A stretch of DNA of 64,000 bases from Burkholderiaceae bacterium (GCA_024235955.1 JACKLJ010000001.1:1225501-1289500); one strand, 5' to 3'. Counted from the first letter of the stretch, positions 25,855-34,695 are shown. Numbers and translations are program-made. Notes: generated by a model from the sequence alone, not told the origin.

Positions 25855-27050
25855 ACGACATCGCGCACTACATGCGCCCCGGCACGCTGCAGCTGGCGGC
25901 GCTGCCCCCGCTGTCGCTCTATGTGCACCTGCCGTGGTGCCTGAAGAAGTGCCCGTACTGCGATTTCAACTCGCACGAGCGCCGCGCCGGCACCGACGCC
26001 ACCGCGCAGCAGGCGCGCTACGTCGATGCGCTGCTGGCTGACCTGGAAGCCAGCCTGCCGCTGGTCTGGGGCCGGCAGGTGGTCAGCGTGTTCATGGGCG
26101 GCGGCACGCCCAGCCTGTTCGAGCCGGAGCAGATCGACCGGCTGATCGCCGGCGTGCGGGCGCGCCTGCCGCTGGCGCCGGCCTGCGAGATCACGCTGGA
26201 GGCCAACCCCGGCACCTTCGAGCGCGAGCGCTTCGCCGCCTTCCGCGCCGCCGGCGTGACGCGGCTGTCGATCGGCGTGCAGAGCTTCGACGACGCGCTG
26301 CTGCACGCCGTAGGCCGCGTGCACGATGGCGCCCAGGCGCGCGCGGCGGTGGAGGAGGCCGCACGCAGCTTCGACACCTTCAACCTCGACCTGATGTACG
26401 CGCTGCCCGGCCAGACGCTGGCGCAATTGGAGCAGGACGTGCGCACCGCGCTGGCGTTCCAGCCGCCGCACCTGTCGGTCTATCACCTCACGGTGGAGCC
26501 GAACACGGTGTTCGCAAAGTTCCCGCCGCGCCTGCCCGACGAGGACACCGCCTGGGACATGCTGGACCGCATCACCGCCATGACGGCCGAAGCCGGGCTG
26601 CAGCGCTACGAAGTGTCGGCCTACGCGCGGGCCGGTCACCGCTGCCAGCACAACCTGAACTACTGGCAGTTTGGCGACTACCTGGGCATCGGCGCCGGCG
26701 CTCACGGCAAGCTGAGCTTCGCGCACCGCATCGTGCGTCAGCAGCGGCACCGCCAGCCGGAGCTGTACATGGACAAGGCGCTGGCCGGCGCTGCCGTGGC
26801 CCAGGAGCATGAGGTGTCGCGGCGCGAGCTGCCGTTCGAGTACATGCTGAACGCGCTGCGCCTGAAGGACGGCTTCACGCTGCAGGATTTCATCGAAAAG
26901 ACCGGTTTGCCCCCCAACAGCGTGCGAGGGCAGCTGCAAAAGGCAGAGCAATCCGGCTGGCTCGAAGCCGACGGAGCCTGGCTGCGGCCGACGGCGCGCG
27001 GCTTCGATTTCCTGAGCGATCTGCAGTCGTTGTTCCTGCCCGACGCGTGA
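25851..27050 (+). CDS. hemW: HemW-like radical SAM haem chaperone
   Basis: The 399-residue radical SAM protein is related to coproporphyrinogen III oxidase HemN but of the HemW type. The [4Fe-4S] cluster motif is Cys30-x3-Cys34-x2-Cys37 (WCLKKCPYCDF). Also seen: GGGTPSLFEPEQI, ITLEANPGTFE, SIGVQSFDD and a C-terminal HemN_C domain (FEYMLNALRLKDGF). The start is GTG at 25851 in a GTGA overlap with rdgB; the ATG at 25872 is an alternative. HemW proteins bind haem and are thought to deliver it to respiratory enzymes. Confidence 0.92.
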   Translation: MNDIAHYMRPGTLQLAALPPLSLYVHLPWCLKKCPYCDFNSHERRAGTDATAQQARYVDALLADLEASLPLVWGRQVVSVFMGGGTPSLFEPEQIDRLIAGVRARLPLAPACEITLEANPGTFERERFAAFRAAGVTRLSIGVQSFDDALLHAVGRVHDGAQARAAVEEAARSFDTFNLDLMYALPGQTLAQLEQDVRTALAFQPPHLSVYHLTVEPNTVFAKFPPRLPDEDTAWDMLDRITAMTAEAGLQRYEVSAYARAGHRCQHNLNYWQFGDYLGIGAGAHGKLSFAHRIVRQQRHRQPELYMDKALAGAAVAQEHEVSRRELPFEYMLNALRLKDGFTLQDFIEKTGLPPNSVRGQLQKAEQSGWLEADGAWLRPTARGFDFLSDLQSLFLPDA

Positions 27051-27058
27051 GCCAGGCG

Positions 27059-27090
27059 CCCGGCATCTGCCGTGCCGGGTTGTGTCTTTT
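27059..27090 (+). terminator. rho-independent terminator after hemW
   Basis: Inverted repeat CCCGGCA (27059-27065) and TGCCGGG (27073-27079) with a 7-base loop, followed by a T-rich run ending TTTT. It closes the rph-rdgB-hemW unit. Confidence 0.65.
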
Positions 27091-27234
27091 CAGGTAGTCC
27101 TGGGCCGACGGCCTTTGCCCATCAACACCTACCGCGCGAGCGCTGCGGCGTGCCTACGATGCCTCCATCGCCATGCGTTCATGGCCTCGCGATCCCCGCG
27201 TGGCGCGCATGCGAACACCGTCTCAGGAGCACAC

Positions 27235-27444
27235 ATGAACGAAGACACCATCAGCGGCAACTGGAAGCAGTTCAAGGGCAAGGTCAAGGAGGCCTGGGGC
27301 AAGTTGACCGACGACGACCTGGACGTGATCGCCGGCAAGCGCGATCAGATGATCGGCAAGATGCAGGAGCGCTACGGCGTGGCCCGCGACGTGGCCGAGA
27401 AGCAGGTCAAGGACTGGGAGGCCAGCAACAACTACCGCTGGTAA
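27235..27444 (+). CDS. CsbD family stress-response protein
   Basis: A 69-residue, highly charged helical protein with the CsbD signature: NWKQFKGKVKEAWGKLTDDD near the start and DQMIGKMQERYG in the centre. CsbD-like proteins accumulate under general stress; the molecular role is unknown. The ATG at 27235 follows CAGGAGCACAC; the open frame further upstream lacks family similarity. Flanked by terminators, so probably a single-gene transcript. Confidence 0.93.
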   Translation: MNEDTISGNWKQFKGKVKEAWGKLTDDDLDVIAGKRDQMIGKMQERYGVARDVAEKQVKDWEASNNYRW

Positions 27445-27473
27445 GCCTGCTGCCGATCAGGGCTTGAACCGGG

Positions 27474-27509
27474 GGCCGCGCGGCACAGGCTGCGCGGCCT
27501 TTGCTTTTT
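27474..27509 (+). terminator. terminator after csbD (possibly bidirectional)
   Basis: Strong GC stem: GGCCGCGCGGC (27474-27484) pairs with GCTGCGCGGCC (27489-27499) around a short loop, followed by TTTGCTTTTT. It lies between two convergent genes. Confidence 0.75.
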
Positions 27510-27516
27510 GCGCGCT

Positions 27517-28104
27517 TCAGATGGCGTGCAGGCGGTCCGGTTGGGCCAGGCCGGCGGCGGATACCAGGTGCTGTAGCAGCGGCTCCCAGGCCGTGCCCAC
27601 TTCGATCAGCCGCATCTGGCTGCCGTCCATGAACCCGCCGGCCATGCTGCCTTCGACGAAGCGGAGCAGCGCGTCGTAGTAGCCGTTCTGGTTCAGCAGG
27701 CCGATGGGCTTGTCGTGGTAGCCGAGCTGGCGCCAGGTCCAGGCTTCGAAGAATTCCTCGAAGGTGCCGATGCCCCCGGGCAGCGCCAGGAAGGCGTCGG
27801 CCCGTTCGGCCATCAGGCGCTTGCGCTCGTGCATGGTGTCGACGATCAGCAGTTCCGTGCAGCCGCGGTGCGCGTGCTCGCGTTCCACCAGCGCGCGCGG
27901 GATCACGCCCACCACCCGGCCGCCGGTGGCCAGCGTGGCGTCGGCCACCACGCCCATCAGGCCGCTGCGACCACCGCCGTAGACCAGCTGGCCGCCGTGC
28001 GCGCCGATCCATCGGCCGACCTGATCCGCCACTTCGGCGAAGGCGGGGTCTGCGCCGGGCCGTGAGCCGCAATAGACGCAGACGGAAAACGCCGGGGTCG
28101 GCAT
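27517..28104 (-). CDS. LOG family protein (TIGR00730-type Rossmann fold)
   Basis: The 195-residue protein has the two LOG motifs, GGGRSGLMG near residue 43 and PGGIGTFEE near 108, which form the nucleotide-binding and catalytic site of phosphoribohydrolases that release a base from a nucleoside 5'-monophosphate (cytokinin riboside monophosphate in plants). The bacterial substrate is usually uncertain. The start chosen is ATG at 28104; a GTG at 28122 overlaps the dgkA stop (GTGA) and would add 6 residues by translational coupling. Confidence 0.87.
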   Translation of the reverse strand: MPTPAFSVCVYCGSRPGADPAFAEVADQVGRWIGAHGGQLVYGGGRSGLMGVVADATLATGGRVVGVIPRALVEREHAHRGCTELLIVDTMHERKRLMAERADAFLALPGGIGTFEEFFEAWTWRQLGYHDKPIGLLNQNGYYDALLRFVEGSMAGGFMDGSQMRLIEVGTAWEPLLQHLVSAAGLAQPDRLHAI

Positions 28105-28118
28105 CTCGGAAACTTGGG

Positions 28119-28556
28119 TCACGTGAAGAACCTCGTGTACAGCGCGGCCAGCCAGACGCTGCCTGCCAGCAACAGGGACAGCAGCACCGCGGCCGAGCCC
28201 ATGTCCTTGGCGCGCTTGGAAAGATCGTGCCATTCGGGCCCGATGCGGTCGATGGCGGTTTCGATGCCGGTGTTGAGCAGTTCCACGATCATCACCAGCA
28301 GCACCACGCCGGCCAGCAACGCTGTTTCGACCCAGTTGCGGCCGACCCAGAACGCCGCCGGGATCAGCACCACGGCGGCGATGGCTTCCTGCCGGAACGC
28401 TGTTTCATGCCAGCCGGCGCGCAGGCCGGCCATCGAATAGCCGGTAGCATGCCAGACGCGCGACAGGCCCCGTCGCGCCTTCTGCGGGTTGACTTCGGGG
28501 TCCGGCATGGCGGTCGGGCTGACGGGTTGCGGCGGCATTGGTGGATTGTCGTTCAC
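28119..28556 (-). CDS. dgkA: diacylglycerol kinase
   Basis: Small integral-membrane kinase that phosphorylates diacylglycerol to phosphatidic acid, recycling lipid. The 145-residue protein has three hydrophobic segments (about 57-75, 78-96 and 120-141) and the signature VELLNTGIETAIDRIG, then KRAKDMGSAAV, where the catalytic Glu and metal ligands lie. The first 25 residues are Pro-rich and not conserved. The stop overlaps a possible GTG start of the LOG-family gene. Confidence 0.93.
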   Translation of the reverse strand: MNDNPPMPPQPVSPTAMPDPEVNPQKARRGLSRVWHATGYSMAGLRAGWHETAFRQEAIAAVVLIPAAFWVGRNWVETALLAGVVLLVMIVELLNTGIETAIDRIGPEWHDLSKRAKDMGSAAVLLSLLLAGSVWLAALYTRFFT

Positions 28557-28593
28557 GTGCGTGCAGGGAACGGCTGCGGGCTCGCGCGGGCGG

Positions 28594-29115
28594 TCAGGCC
28601 GCCGTGGCTGGCGCGGGCCGGACGTCGATGAGCCGCGTGCCAGCCCAGGCGTCGTGCCAGAACTGGCCCTGGGGATGGAAGCGGCTTAGCAGGGCCCAGA
28701 TCCAGACCCAGCCAAAGGCCAGCACCGCCACTTCCCCGGCGGAAAGGTGGAGCGGAGCGATCAGTACCAGCGGCGGCAGGAACCACAGCCAGCTCAGCAG
28801 GTAGCGCAGCAGCGCGCGTGCCTGGCTCGGCGGCTGGCCGCGCAGGTCCACGATGCGGATGTGCCAGGTCTTCATGGCCAGCGTGTGGCCGCGCGACCAG
28901 AACCAGATGAAATAGATGCCGAAGATCACGAACAGGAAGCCCTGCAGCGCGTGCCGGTGGTCCAGTGCGTTGCGCATCTGCGTGAGGGCCGAGAACAGGT
29001 AGCCGGCGACGAACACCACGCCAAACATGAGGATGCCTTCGTACAGCCAGCAGGCCATGCGCCGGCGTAGCGGCGGGGCCGTCATGGTGGTTGGGGCGGG
29101 GGTGGAATCGGTCAT
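28594..29115 (-). CDS. RDD family membrane protein
   Basis: The 173-residue protein has the RDD arrangement: PLRRRMACWLYEGILMFGVV (Arg plus first membrane segment), a second segment near 60-75, RGHTLAMKTWHIRIVDLRG, and further segments at about 110-150, ending HDAWAGTRLIDVRP. RDD proteins are often transport-related or accessory, and the function is unknown. Last gene of the sigma-factor operon starting at 30870, with a 126-base gap before it. Confidence 0.85.
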   Translation of the reverse strand: MTDSTPAPTTMTAPPLRRRMACWLYEGILMFGVVFVAGYLFSALTQMRNALDHRHALQGFLFVIFGIYFIWFWSRGHTLAMKTWHIRIVDLRGQPPSQARALLRYLLSWLWFLPPLVLIAPLHLSAGEVAVLAFGWVWIWALLSRFHPQGQFWHDAWAGTRLIDVRPAPATAA

Positions 29116-29241
29116 TGGCTGGCGGGACGGGCGGCCACAGGCTGCGCCGTTCACGGGTTTGCCGCCGGCGCGGGGCACCGGGCGGGTTCAAGGACTGAGG
29201 GGTTGTTGCTGGGCCTGCCGCAGTGCGACGGGCACCGCGCA

Positions 29242-29820
29242 CTAGCGCGGCAGCAGCGTATTGTCGTAGATCGGCAGCTTGCGGTCTTCGCCCTGGCGCG
29301 GGCGCAGCAGCTTGTCTTGCGGCGTGGGACGCAGGGCCGGGGCTGTGCCCGGGGGCGGCTTGGCGTGGTCCGCCGCGAGGCGCTGGCGCTCTTCGGGCGT
29401 GAGCGACTGGTATTCCTCCCAGCGCGCCTTGCGCTCGTCGACCGGCAGGCGGCGCGCCTCGCCGAAGTTCAGGCGGGCCTGGGTGCGTTGGGCGGGCGTG
29501 AGCGTGGCCCATTCGGTCATGCGGCTCTGCAGCGTGGCCTGCTCGCCGGCGGACAGGCGGCCGTAGTTGCGGGTCAGCGCCACCCATTTGCGCTGCTGGT
29601 CGCCGGTGAGCGTGGGCCAGAGGGCGGCCAGCGGGCGCAGGGCGTTCTTCTGCTCGCCGTTGAGCGTCTGCCAGTTGACGCCGCCTGCCACCGGCGGCAC
29701 GGGCTGGCTGACGCCTGGCGCGCCGCGCGGCGATGCCTGCTGCGCCCAGGCCGACGCCGCGCTGACGCCCAGCGCGGTGGCGGCGATCAGCAGGGGCAAC
29801 GCGCGCGGATGGCGGGCCAT
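29242..29820 (-). CDS. DUF3106 domain exported protein
   Basis: The 192-residue protein has a signal peptide (LPLLIAATALGVSAASAWA). It then shows short helical repeats of the DUF3106 type: WQTLNGEQKNALRPLAALWP, WVALTRNYGRLSAGEQATLQ, WATLTPAQRTQARLNF and YQSLTPEERQRLAAD. The repeats share a W/Y-x-x-L-x-x-x-Q/E spacing. Function unknown; such helical repeats recall periplasmic metal- or stress-sensing proteins (CpxP-like) in composition only. It follows the DUF3619 gene by 16 bases. Confidence 0.83.
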   Translation of the reverse strand: MARHPRALPLLIAATALGVSAASAWAQQASPRGAPGVSQPVPPVAGGVNWQTLNGEQKNALRPLAALWPTLTGDQQRKWVALTRNYGRLSAGEQATLQSRMTEWATLTPAQRTQARLNFGEARRLPVDERKARWEEYQSLTPEERQRLAADHAKPPPGTAPALRPTPQDKLLRPRQGEDRKLPIYDNTLLPR

Positions 29821-29836
29821 GGCATGAAACAGGCGG

Positions 29837-30310
29837 TCAGTGCGCCTGCGCGGCGTGGTCGCCGTCGGTGGACTTGAGGAACTGCAGGAAACCCGGGTCG
29901 GCGTAGGCCTGCGGCGGGAGTTCGTCGGTCAGCAGCGCGGCGTCGACGTCGGCTACCTCGGTAGCGCGGTCGTCGTCCTGCACCACATTCACGGCCACCA
30001 GGGCGACCGCCAGGGCCACCACGGTGGCAAGGGAGGTCAGGCGGCCCCAGAAGCCCAGGGCGTCGTCGCCGAAGCCCAGGATCGCGGTGTGGCCGTTGCC
30101 CAGCACGGCCGGGGCGGCCTGGACCTGGGTGGCGCTGACCGGCCTCTTGCGGCGGGCGATGGCCTGGACGCGGGCGGCGCGCAGGCGTTCGGTGACGTCG
30201 TGCGGCAGATCCTGGGCGCCGGCCGACAGGCGGGCAGCCACCAGCAGGCCGAACCGGTTTTCCAGGGCGGCGGGGTGCACCAAAAGCGGGTTGTTGGGGC
30301 TCGGGTTCAT
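29837..30310 (-). CDS. DUF3619 membrane protein, candidate anti-sigma factor
   Basis: A 157-residue protein with a soluble N-terminal part, one membrane helix (LATVVALAVALVAVNVV, about residues 93-109) and a short acidic periplasmic tail (TDELPPQAYADPGFLQFLKS). It matches the DUF3619 pattern (NRFGLLVAARLSAGAQDLPHDV). The ATG overlaps the sigma gene stop (ATGA). The position right after an ECF sigma gene, the size and the single helix are what an anti-sigma factor would show; this role is inference. Confidence 0.82.
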   Translation of the reverse strand: MNPSPNNPLLVHPAALENRFGLLVAARLSAGAQDLPHDVTERLRAARVQAIARRKRPVSATQVQAAPAVLGNGHTAILGFGDDALGFWGRLTSLATVVALAVALVAVNVVQDDDRATEVADVDAALLTDELPPQAYADPGFLQFLKSTDGDHAAQAH

Positions 30311-30870
30311 GGCATCCATCCTTTGGACCTGAGTGCCTTGGCCAGCGCCTGGACCGCGCGCGAGCAGTGCGTCTTGACACTGCCTTCCGAACAACCCATG
30401 GCTGCCGCCGTCTCGGCAACGTCCATTTCCTCCCAGTAACGCATCAGAAACGCCTCGCGTTGACGGTTGGGCAGCAGCATGACCTGTCCTTCGATCTCTC
30501 GGAGGATTTCCGCCCGCCGGGTAACGTCCTCGGCGCTTTCTGTCTGCATGCTGTCGTTGCCGGCAAAGGCTTCCAGCAGGTCGAACTCGCCGTCGGCGTC
30601 GGCCGGCTCGAATTCGCTCATGTTGGAAAACACGGCGTTGCGGGTCTTCTGGCGGCGAAACCAGTCCAGCGTCGTATTCGAAAGTATTCGCTGGAACAGC
30701 AGCGGCAACTCGGCGGCAGGCTTGTCACCGTAGTGCTCGGCCAGCTTCATCATGCTGTCCTGCACGATGTCCAGCGCGGCATCGTCGTCCCGCACGTGGT
30801 AGACGGTGCGCTTGAAAGAGCGCTTTTCCACGCTCTTGAGGAAGTCGGACAGTTCCTGTTCGGTGGCCAC
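30307..30870 (-). CDS. ECF RNA polymerase sigma factor
   Basis: The 187-residue sigma-70-family protein has region 2 (SFKRTVYHVRDDDAALDIVQDSMMKLAEHY, with a DWFRR segment) and region 4 (LPNRQREAFLMRYWEEMDVAETAAAMGCSEGSVKTH, a clear helix-turn-helix). It starts the operon with DUF3619, DUF3106 and RDD genes. Region 2-4 spacing is somewhat longer than in RpoE because of an acidic linker (EPADADGEFDLLEAFAGND). The target promoters are unknown. Confidence 0.88.
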   Translation of the reverse strand: MATEQELSDFLKSVEKRSFKRTVYHVRDDDAALDIVQDSMMKLAEHYGDKPAAELPLLFQRILSNTTLDWFRRQKTRNAVFSNMSEFEPADADGEFDLLEAFAGNDSMQTESAEDVTRRAEILREIEGQVMLLPNRQREAFLMRYWEEMDVAETAAAMGCSEGSVKTHCSRAVQALAKALRSKGWMP

Positions 30871-31159
30871 GGCGGCGGCTTGGCGATGGGCGGAGGTTCT
30901 CGGGGGAGGCGGGCAGCCAGGCGCCGGCGCGGCCGATTATGGCACCCGGCGGCGCAAAAAAGCCGCGGGATGCGCCCGCAAGGCTTGCTGCGGTGCGATA
31001 ATGCTCCGTTGCAGTCACCATCGCAAACGGATTGCAGTCCGGCGGGGGAGCTTTCCCGTCCATGGCTGGCAGTCTCAAGTCCTGAAGCGGCTTCACAAGA
31101 GCTGGCAAGGGGCACCCAAGGTTTTTCGTCAGAGAAATTCTCGAAAGGTTCATCTGGAC

Positions 31160-32947
31160 ATGGAAATCTCCAAAGCTGAAATCAAGTCCGCCGCCCAGGC
31201 GTCCGAGCGCGCTGCGCCGGGCCATCCCGAAGAGCTGCGCGGCGCTGAAATTCTCGTCAAGGCCCTGCAGGCCGAAGGTGTGAAGTACGTCTGGGGCTAC
31301 CCAGGCGGCGCTGTGTTGCACATCTACGACGCCTTCTACAAGCAGGACACCATCCAGCATGTGCTGGTGCGCCACGAGCAGGCTGCCGTGCATGCGGCCG
31401 ACGGCTACGCCCGCGCCACCGGCGACGTCGGCGTGGCCCTGGTCACCTCCGGCCCCGGCGTGACCAACGCGGTAACCGGCATCGCCACCGCCTACATGGA
31501 TTCGATCCCGATGGTGATCGTCACCGGCCAGGTGCCCACGGCCGCCATCGGCCTGGACGCCTTCCAGGAGTGCGACACCGTCGGCATCACCCGCCCCATC
31601 GTCAAGCACAACTTCCTGGTCAAGGACGTGCGCCAGATGGCCGAGGTGATGAAGAAGGCCTTCCACATCGCCCGCTCGGGCCGCCCCGGCCCGGTGGTGG
31701 TGGACATCCCCAAGGACGTGTCCTTCAACAAGACCGCCTACACCGGCTACCCCGAGACGCTCAGCATGCGCTCGTACAACCCGGTGAAGAAGGGCCACAG
31801 CGGGCAGATCCGCAAGGCGCTGCAGCTGCTGCTGACGGCCAAGCGGCCCTACATCTACACCGGTGGCGGCGTGCTGCTGGGCAACGCCACCGGCGAGCTG
31901 CGCGAGCTGGTCGACCTGCTGAACTACCCGGTCACCAACACGCTGATGGGCCTGGGTGCCTTCCCGGCCACCGACCGGCGTTTCCTGGGCATGCTGGGCA
32001 TGCACGGCACGCTGGAGGCCAACAACGCCATGCAGAACTGCGACGTGCTGCTGGCGGTGGGCGCGCGCTTCGACGACCGCGTGATCGGCAACCCCAGGCA
32101 CTTTGCCTCGGTCGAACGCAAGATCATCCACGTCGACATCGATCCGTCGAGCATCTCCAAGCGCGTGAAAGTCGACATCCCGATCGTCGGCGACGTCAAG
32201 GACGTGCTGACCGAGCTGATCGCGATGGTCAAGGAATCCACCACCCGCGCCGACGAGAAGGCCCTGGCCGACTGGTGGAAGAGCATCGAAGGCTGGCGCT
32301 CGCGCGACTGCCTCAAGTACGACCGCGCCAACCAGGACGTGATCAAGCCCCAGATGGTCATCGAGACCCTCTGGAACATGACGCGCGATGCGGACGCCTA
32401 CGTCACCTCCGACGTCGGCCAGCACCAGATGTGGGCCGCGCAGTACTACAAGTTCAACGAGCCGCGCCGCTGGATCAACTCCGGCGGCCTGGGCACCATG
32501 GGCGTGGGCATCCCCTACGCCATGGGCATCAAGCTGGCCAGGCCCGAGAGCGAGGTCTATTGCGTGACGGGCGAGGGCTCGGTGCAGATGTGCATCCAGG
32601 AACTCTCCACCTGCCTGCAGTACAACACGCCGATTACGGTGCTGGCGCTGAACAACCGCTACCTGGGCATGGTGCGCCAGTGGCAGGAGATCGAATACTC
32701 CGGCCGCTACAGCCACAGCTACATGGACGCGCTGCCCAACTTCGTGAAGCTGGCCGAGGCCTATGGCCACGTCGGCATGCTGATCGAGCGGCCGCAGGAC
32801 GTGGAGCCGGCGCTGCGCGAGGCGCGCAAGCTCAAGGACCGCACCGTGTTCATGGATTTCCGCACCGACCCGACGGAAAACGTGTTCCCCATGGTGCAGG
32901 CCGGCAAGGGCATCACCGAAATGCTGCTGGGTGCCGAGGATCTTTAG
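31160..32947 (+). CDS. ilvB: acetolactate synthase large subunit
   Basis: TPP-dependent condensation of pyruvate to acetolactate, the first common step of valine and leucine (and isoleucine) synthesis. The 595-residue protein has YPGGAVLHIYDAF, the catalytic-Glu region RHEQAAVHAADGYARATG, the FAD-binding middle domain, and the TPP motif GEGSVQMCIQEL... ending LALNN. The motif begins Gly-Glu-Gly, not the usual Gly-Asp-Gly; I believe this variant is seen in other proteobacterial enzymes. The ATG at 31160 lies after a 289-base region. First gene of ilvB-ilvN-ilvC, with family A repeats in both gaps. Confidence 0.95.
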   Translation: MEISKAEIKSAAQASERAAPGHPEELRGAEILVKALQAEGVKYVWGYPGGAVLHIYDAFYKQDTIQHVLVRHEQAAVHAADGYARATGDVGVALVTSGPGVTNAVTGIATAYMDSIPMVIVTGQVPTAAIGLDAFQECDTVGITRPIVKHNFLVKDVRQMAEVMKKAFHIARSGRPGPVVVDIPKDVSFNKTAYTGYPETLSMRSYNPVKKGHSGQIRKALQLLLTAKRPYIYTGGGVLLGNATGELRELVDLLNYPVTNTLMGLGAFPATDRRFLGMLGMHGTLEANNAMQNCDVLLAVGARFDDRVIGNPRHFASVERKIIHVDIDPSSISKRVKVDIPIVGDVKDVLTELIAMVKESTTRADEKALADWWKSIEGWRSRDCLKYDRANQDVIKPQMVIETLWNMTRDADAYVTSDVGQHQMWAAQYYKFNEPRRWINSGGLGTMGVGIPYAMGIKLARPESEVYCVTGEGSVQMCIQELSTCLQYNTPITVLALNNRYLGMVRQWQEIEYSGRYSHSYMDALPNFVKLAEAYGHVGMLIERPQDVEPALREARKLKDRTVFMDFRTDPTENVFPMVQAGKGITEMLLGAEDL

Positions 32948-32948
32948 G

Positions 32949-33004
32949 GAAAATCAGGCTCCAGCCCGCATGTAGCGGGCGCAAGCAGCTACATAATTGA
33001 TAGT
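32949..33004 (+). repeat. family A element, copy 12 (ilvB-ilvN gap)
   Basis: Directly after the ilvB stop: AATCAGGCTCCAGCCC, GCATGTAGCGGGCGCAAG, CAGCTACATAATTGATAG. Within the presumed ilvBNC transcript, so it would be transcribed and could fold. Confidence 0.92.
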
Positions 33005-33080
33005 TGGACGAATCTATTGACCGCCAAGCCCGCCGCTTACCGGCCGCGGGGGAGGGCGGCGAAAAGAGGGCTTCAGGAAA

Positions 33081-33572
33081 ATGAAACACATCATCGCCGT
33101 ACTGATTGAAAACGAAGCGGGCGCGCTGTCCCGCGTGGTGGCCCTGTTCTCGGCCCGTGGCTACAACATCGAGTCGCTGATCGTCGCGCCGACCGAGGAC
33201 GAAAGCCTCTCGCGCATGACCATTCAGACGCGCGGCTCGGACGAGGTGATCGAGCAGATCACGAAGCACCTGAACCGCCTGATCGAGGTGGTCAAGGTGG
33301 TCGACCTGACGGAGGGCAGCTACATCGAGCGCGAGCACATGATGGTCAAGGTGCGCGCCGTCGGCAAGGAGCGCGAGGAGATCAAGCGCACCACCGACAT
33401 CTTCCGCGGCCACATCATCGACGTGACCGACAAGAGCTACACCATCGAGCTCACCGGTGACCAGGCCAAGCACGACGCCTTTCTCGGCGCCATCGACAAG
33501 TCCGCCATCCTGGAAACCGTGCGCACCGGCGCCAGCGGCATCGGCCGCGGTGAGCGCCTGCTGCGGGTTTGA
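33081..33572 (+). CDS. ilvN: acetolactate synthase small (regulatory) subunit
   Basis: The 163-residue protein activates the catalytic subunit and confers valine feedback inhibition. An ACT domain at the N-terminus (MKHIIAVLIENEAGALSRVV, then FSARGYNIESLIVAPTEDES) is followed by the C-terminal domain with FRGHIIDVTDKSYTIELTG. The length equals that of IlvH/IlvN proteins. Second gene of the ilv operon. Confidence 0.95.
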   Translation: MKHIIAVLIENEAGALSRVVALFSARGYNIESLIVAPTEDESLSRMTIQTRGSDEVIEQITKHLNRLIEVVKVVDLTEGSYIEREHMMVKVRAVGKEREEIKRTTDIFRGHIIDVTDKSYTIELTGDQAKHDAFLGAIDKSAILETVRTGASGIGRGERLLRV

Positions 33573-33576
33573 GGCA

Positions 33577-33633
33577 TCAAAAGGGCTTCCAGCCTTTGCA
33601 CAGCGGTCGCAGGCAGCTCTTCAATTCATAGCA
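33577..33633 (+). repeat. family A element, copy 13 (ilvN-ilvC gap)
   Basis: AAAGGGCTTCCAGCC, TTTGCACAGCGGTCGCAGG, CAGCTCTTCAATTCATAGC. It fills most of the ilvN-ilvC gap and ends just before the ilvC ribosome-binding site (AAGGAG). Confidence 0.9.
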
Positions 33634-33659
33634 TCCAGATCTTCCCAAGGAGAAAACCA

Positions 33660-34676
33660 GTGAAAGTGTTCTACGACAAAGACTGCGACCTGTCCCTCAT
33701 CAAAGGCAAGACGGTTGCCATCATCGGCTACGGTTCGCAGGGCCACGCGCACGCGCAGAACCTGAACGACAGCGGCGTGAAGGTGGTGGTCGGCCTGCGC
33801 AAGGGTGGCGCCTCCTGGCCCAAGGTCGAGAAGGCCGGCCTGAAGGTGGCCGAGGTGGCGGATGCGGTCAAGCAGGCCGACGTGGTGATGATCCTGCTGC
33901 CCGACGAGCAGATCGCCAAGGTCTACCGCGACGACGTGGAACCGAACATCAAGAAGGGGGCCTCGCTGGCCTTCGCGCACGGCTTCAACGTGCACTACGG
34001 CCAGGTCGTGCCGCGCGCCGACCTCGACGTGTGGATGGTCGCCCCCAAGGCCCCCGGCCACACCGTGCGCAACACCTACACCCAGGGCGGCGGCGTGCCC
34101 CACCTGGTGGCGGTGCATCAGGACCAGAGCGGCAAGGCGCGTGACCTGGCGCTCTCCTACGCCATGGCCAACGGTGGCGGCAAGGCCGGCATCATCGAGA
34201 CCAACTTCCGCGAAGAGACCGAGACCGACCTGTTTGGCGAGCAGGCCGTGCTGTGCGGCGGCACCGTCGAGCTGATCAAGGCCGGCTTCGAGACGCTGGT
34301 GGAAGCCGGCTACGCGCCCGAGATGGCCTACTTCGAGTGCCTGCACGAGCTGAAGCTGATCGTGGACCTGATCTACGAAGGCGGCATCGCCAACATGAAC
34401 TACTCGATCTCCAACAACGCCGAGTACGGCGAGTACGTCACCGGCCCGAAGATCGTGACCGAGGCCACCAAGAACGCCATGCGCCAGGCGCTGCGCGACA
34501 TCCAGACCGGCGAGTACGCCAAGAGCTTCATCGTGGAGAACGTGGCCGGCGCGCCCACGCTGCAAAGCCGCCGCCGCCTGAACGCCGAGCACCAGATCGA
34601 GGTGGTGGGCGAGAAGCTGCGCGCCATGATGCCCTGGATCAAGGCCAACAAGCTGGTCGACAAGTCGAAGAACTGA
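33660..34676 (+). CDS. ilvC: ketol-acid reductoisomerase
   Basis: NADPH-dependent isomerisation and reduction of acetolactate or acetohydroxybutyrate. The 338-residue class I enzyme shows the Rossmann motif IIGYGSQGHAHAQNL, LLPDEQ, FAHGFN, the metal-binding ETNFREETETDLFGEQAVLCGG and CLHELKLIVDLIYEGG. The start is GTG at 33660, right after AAGGAGAAAACCA. Last gene of the ilvBNC unit, followed by a strong terminator. Confidence 0.96.
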   Translation: MKVFYDKDCDLSLIKGKTVAIIGYGSQGHAHAQNLNDSGVKVVVGLRKGGASWPKVEKAGLKVAEVADAVKQADVVMILLPDEQIAKVYRDDVEPNIKKGASLAFAHGFNVHYGQVVPRADLDVWMVAPKAPGHTVRNTYTQGGGVPHLVAVHQDQSGKARDLALSYAMANGGGKAGIIETNFREETETDLFGEQAVLCGGTVELIKAGFETLVEAGYAPEMAYFECLHELKLIVDLIYEGGIANMNYSISNNAEYGEYVTGPKIVTEATKNAMRQALRDIQTGEYAKSFIVENVAGAPTLQSRRRLNAEHQIEVVGEKLRAMMPWIKANKLVDKSKN

Positions 34677-34695
34677 TCGCCGCTGCGGCGACCGC

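Noticed and set aside
30871..31159. A possible leader peptide or attenuator before ilvB
   Set aside because: No short frame rich in Ile, Val or Leu codons and no terminator with T-run; a GATAAT at 30997 lacks a convincing -35.
30725..32770. A 681-codon minus-strand frame opposite ilvB and its upstream region
   Set aside because: Shadow of ilvB third-position bias; no recognisable domain or ribosome-binding site.
31160..32947. Gly-Glu-Gly in place of Gly-Asp-Gly in the ilvB TPP motif as a sign of inactivity
   Set aside because: The rest of the site is intact and I believe the same change occurs in other proteobacterial acetolactate synthases.
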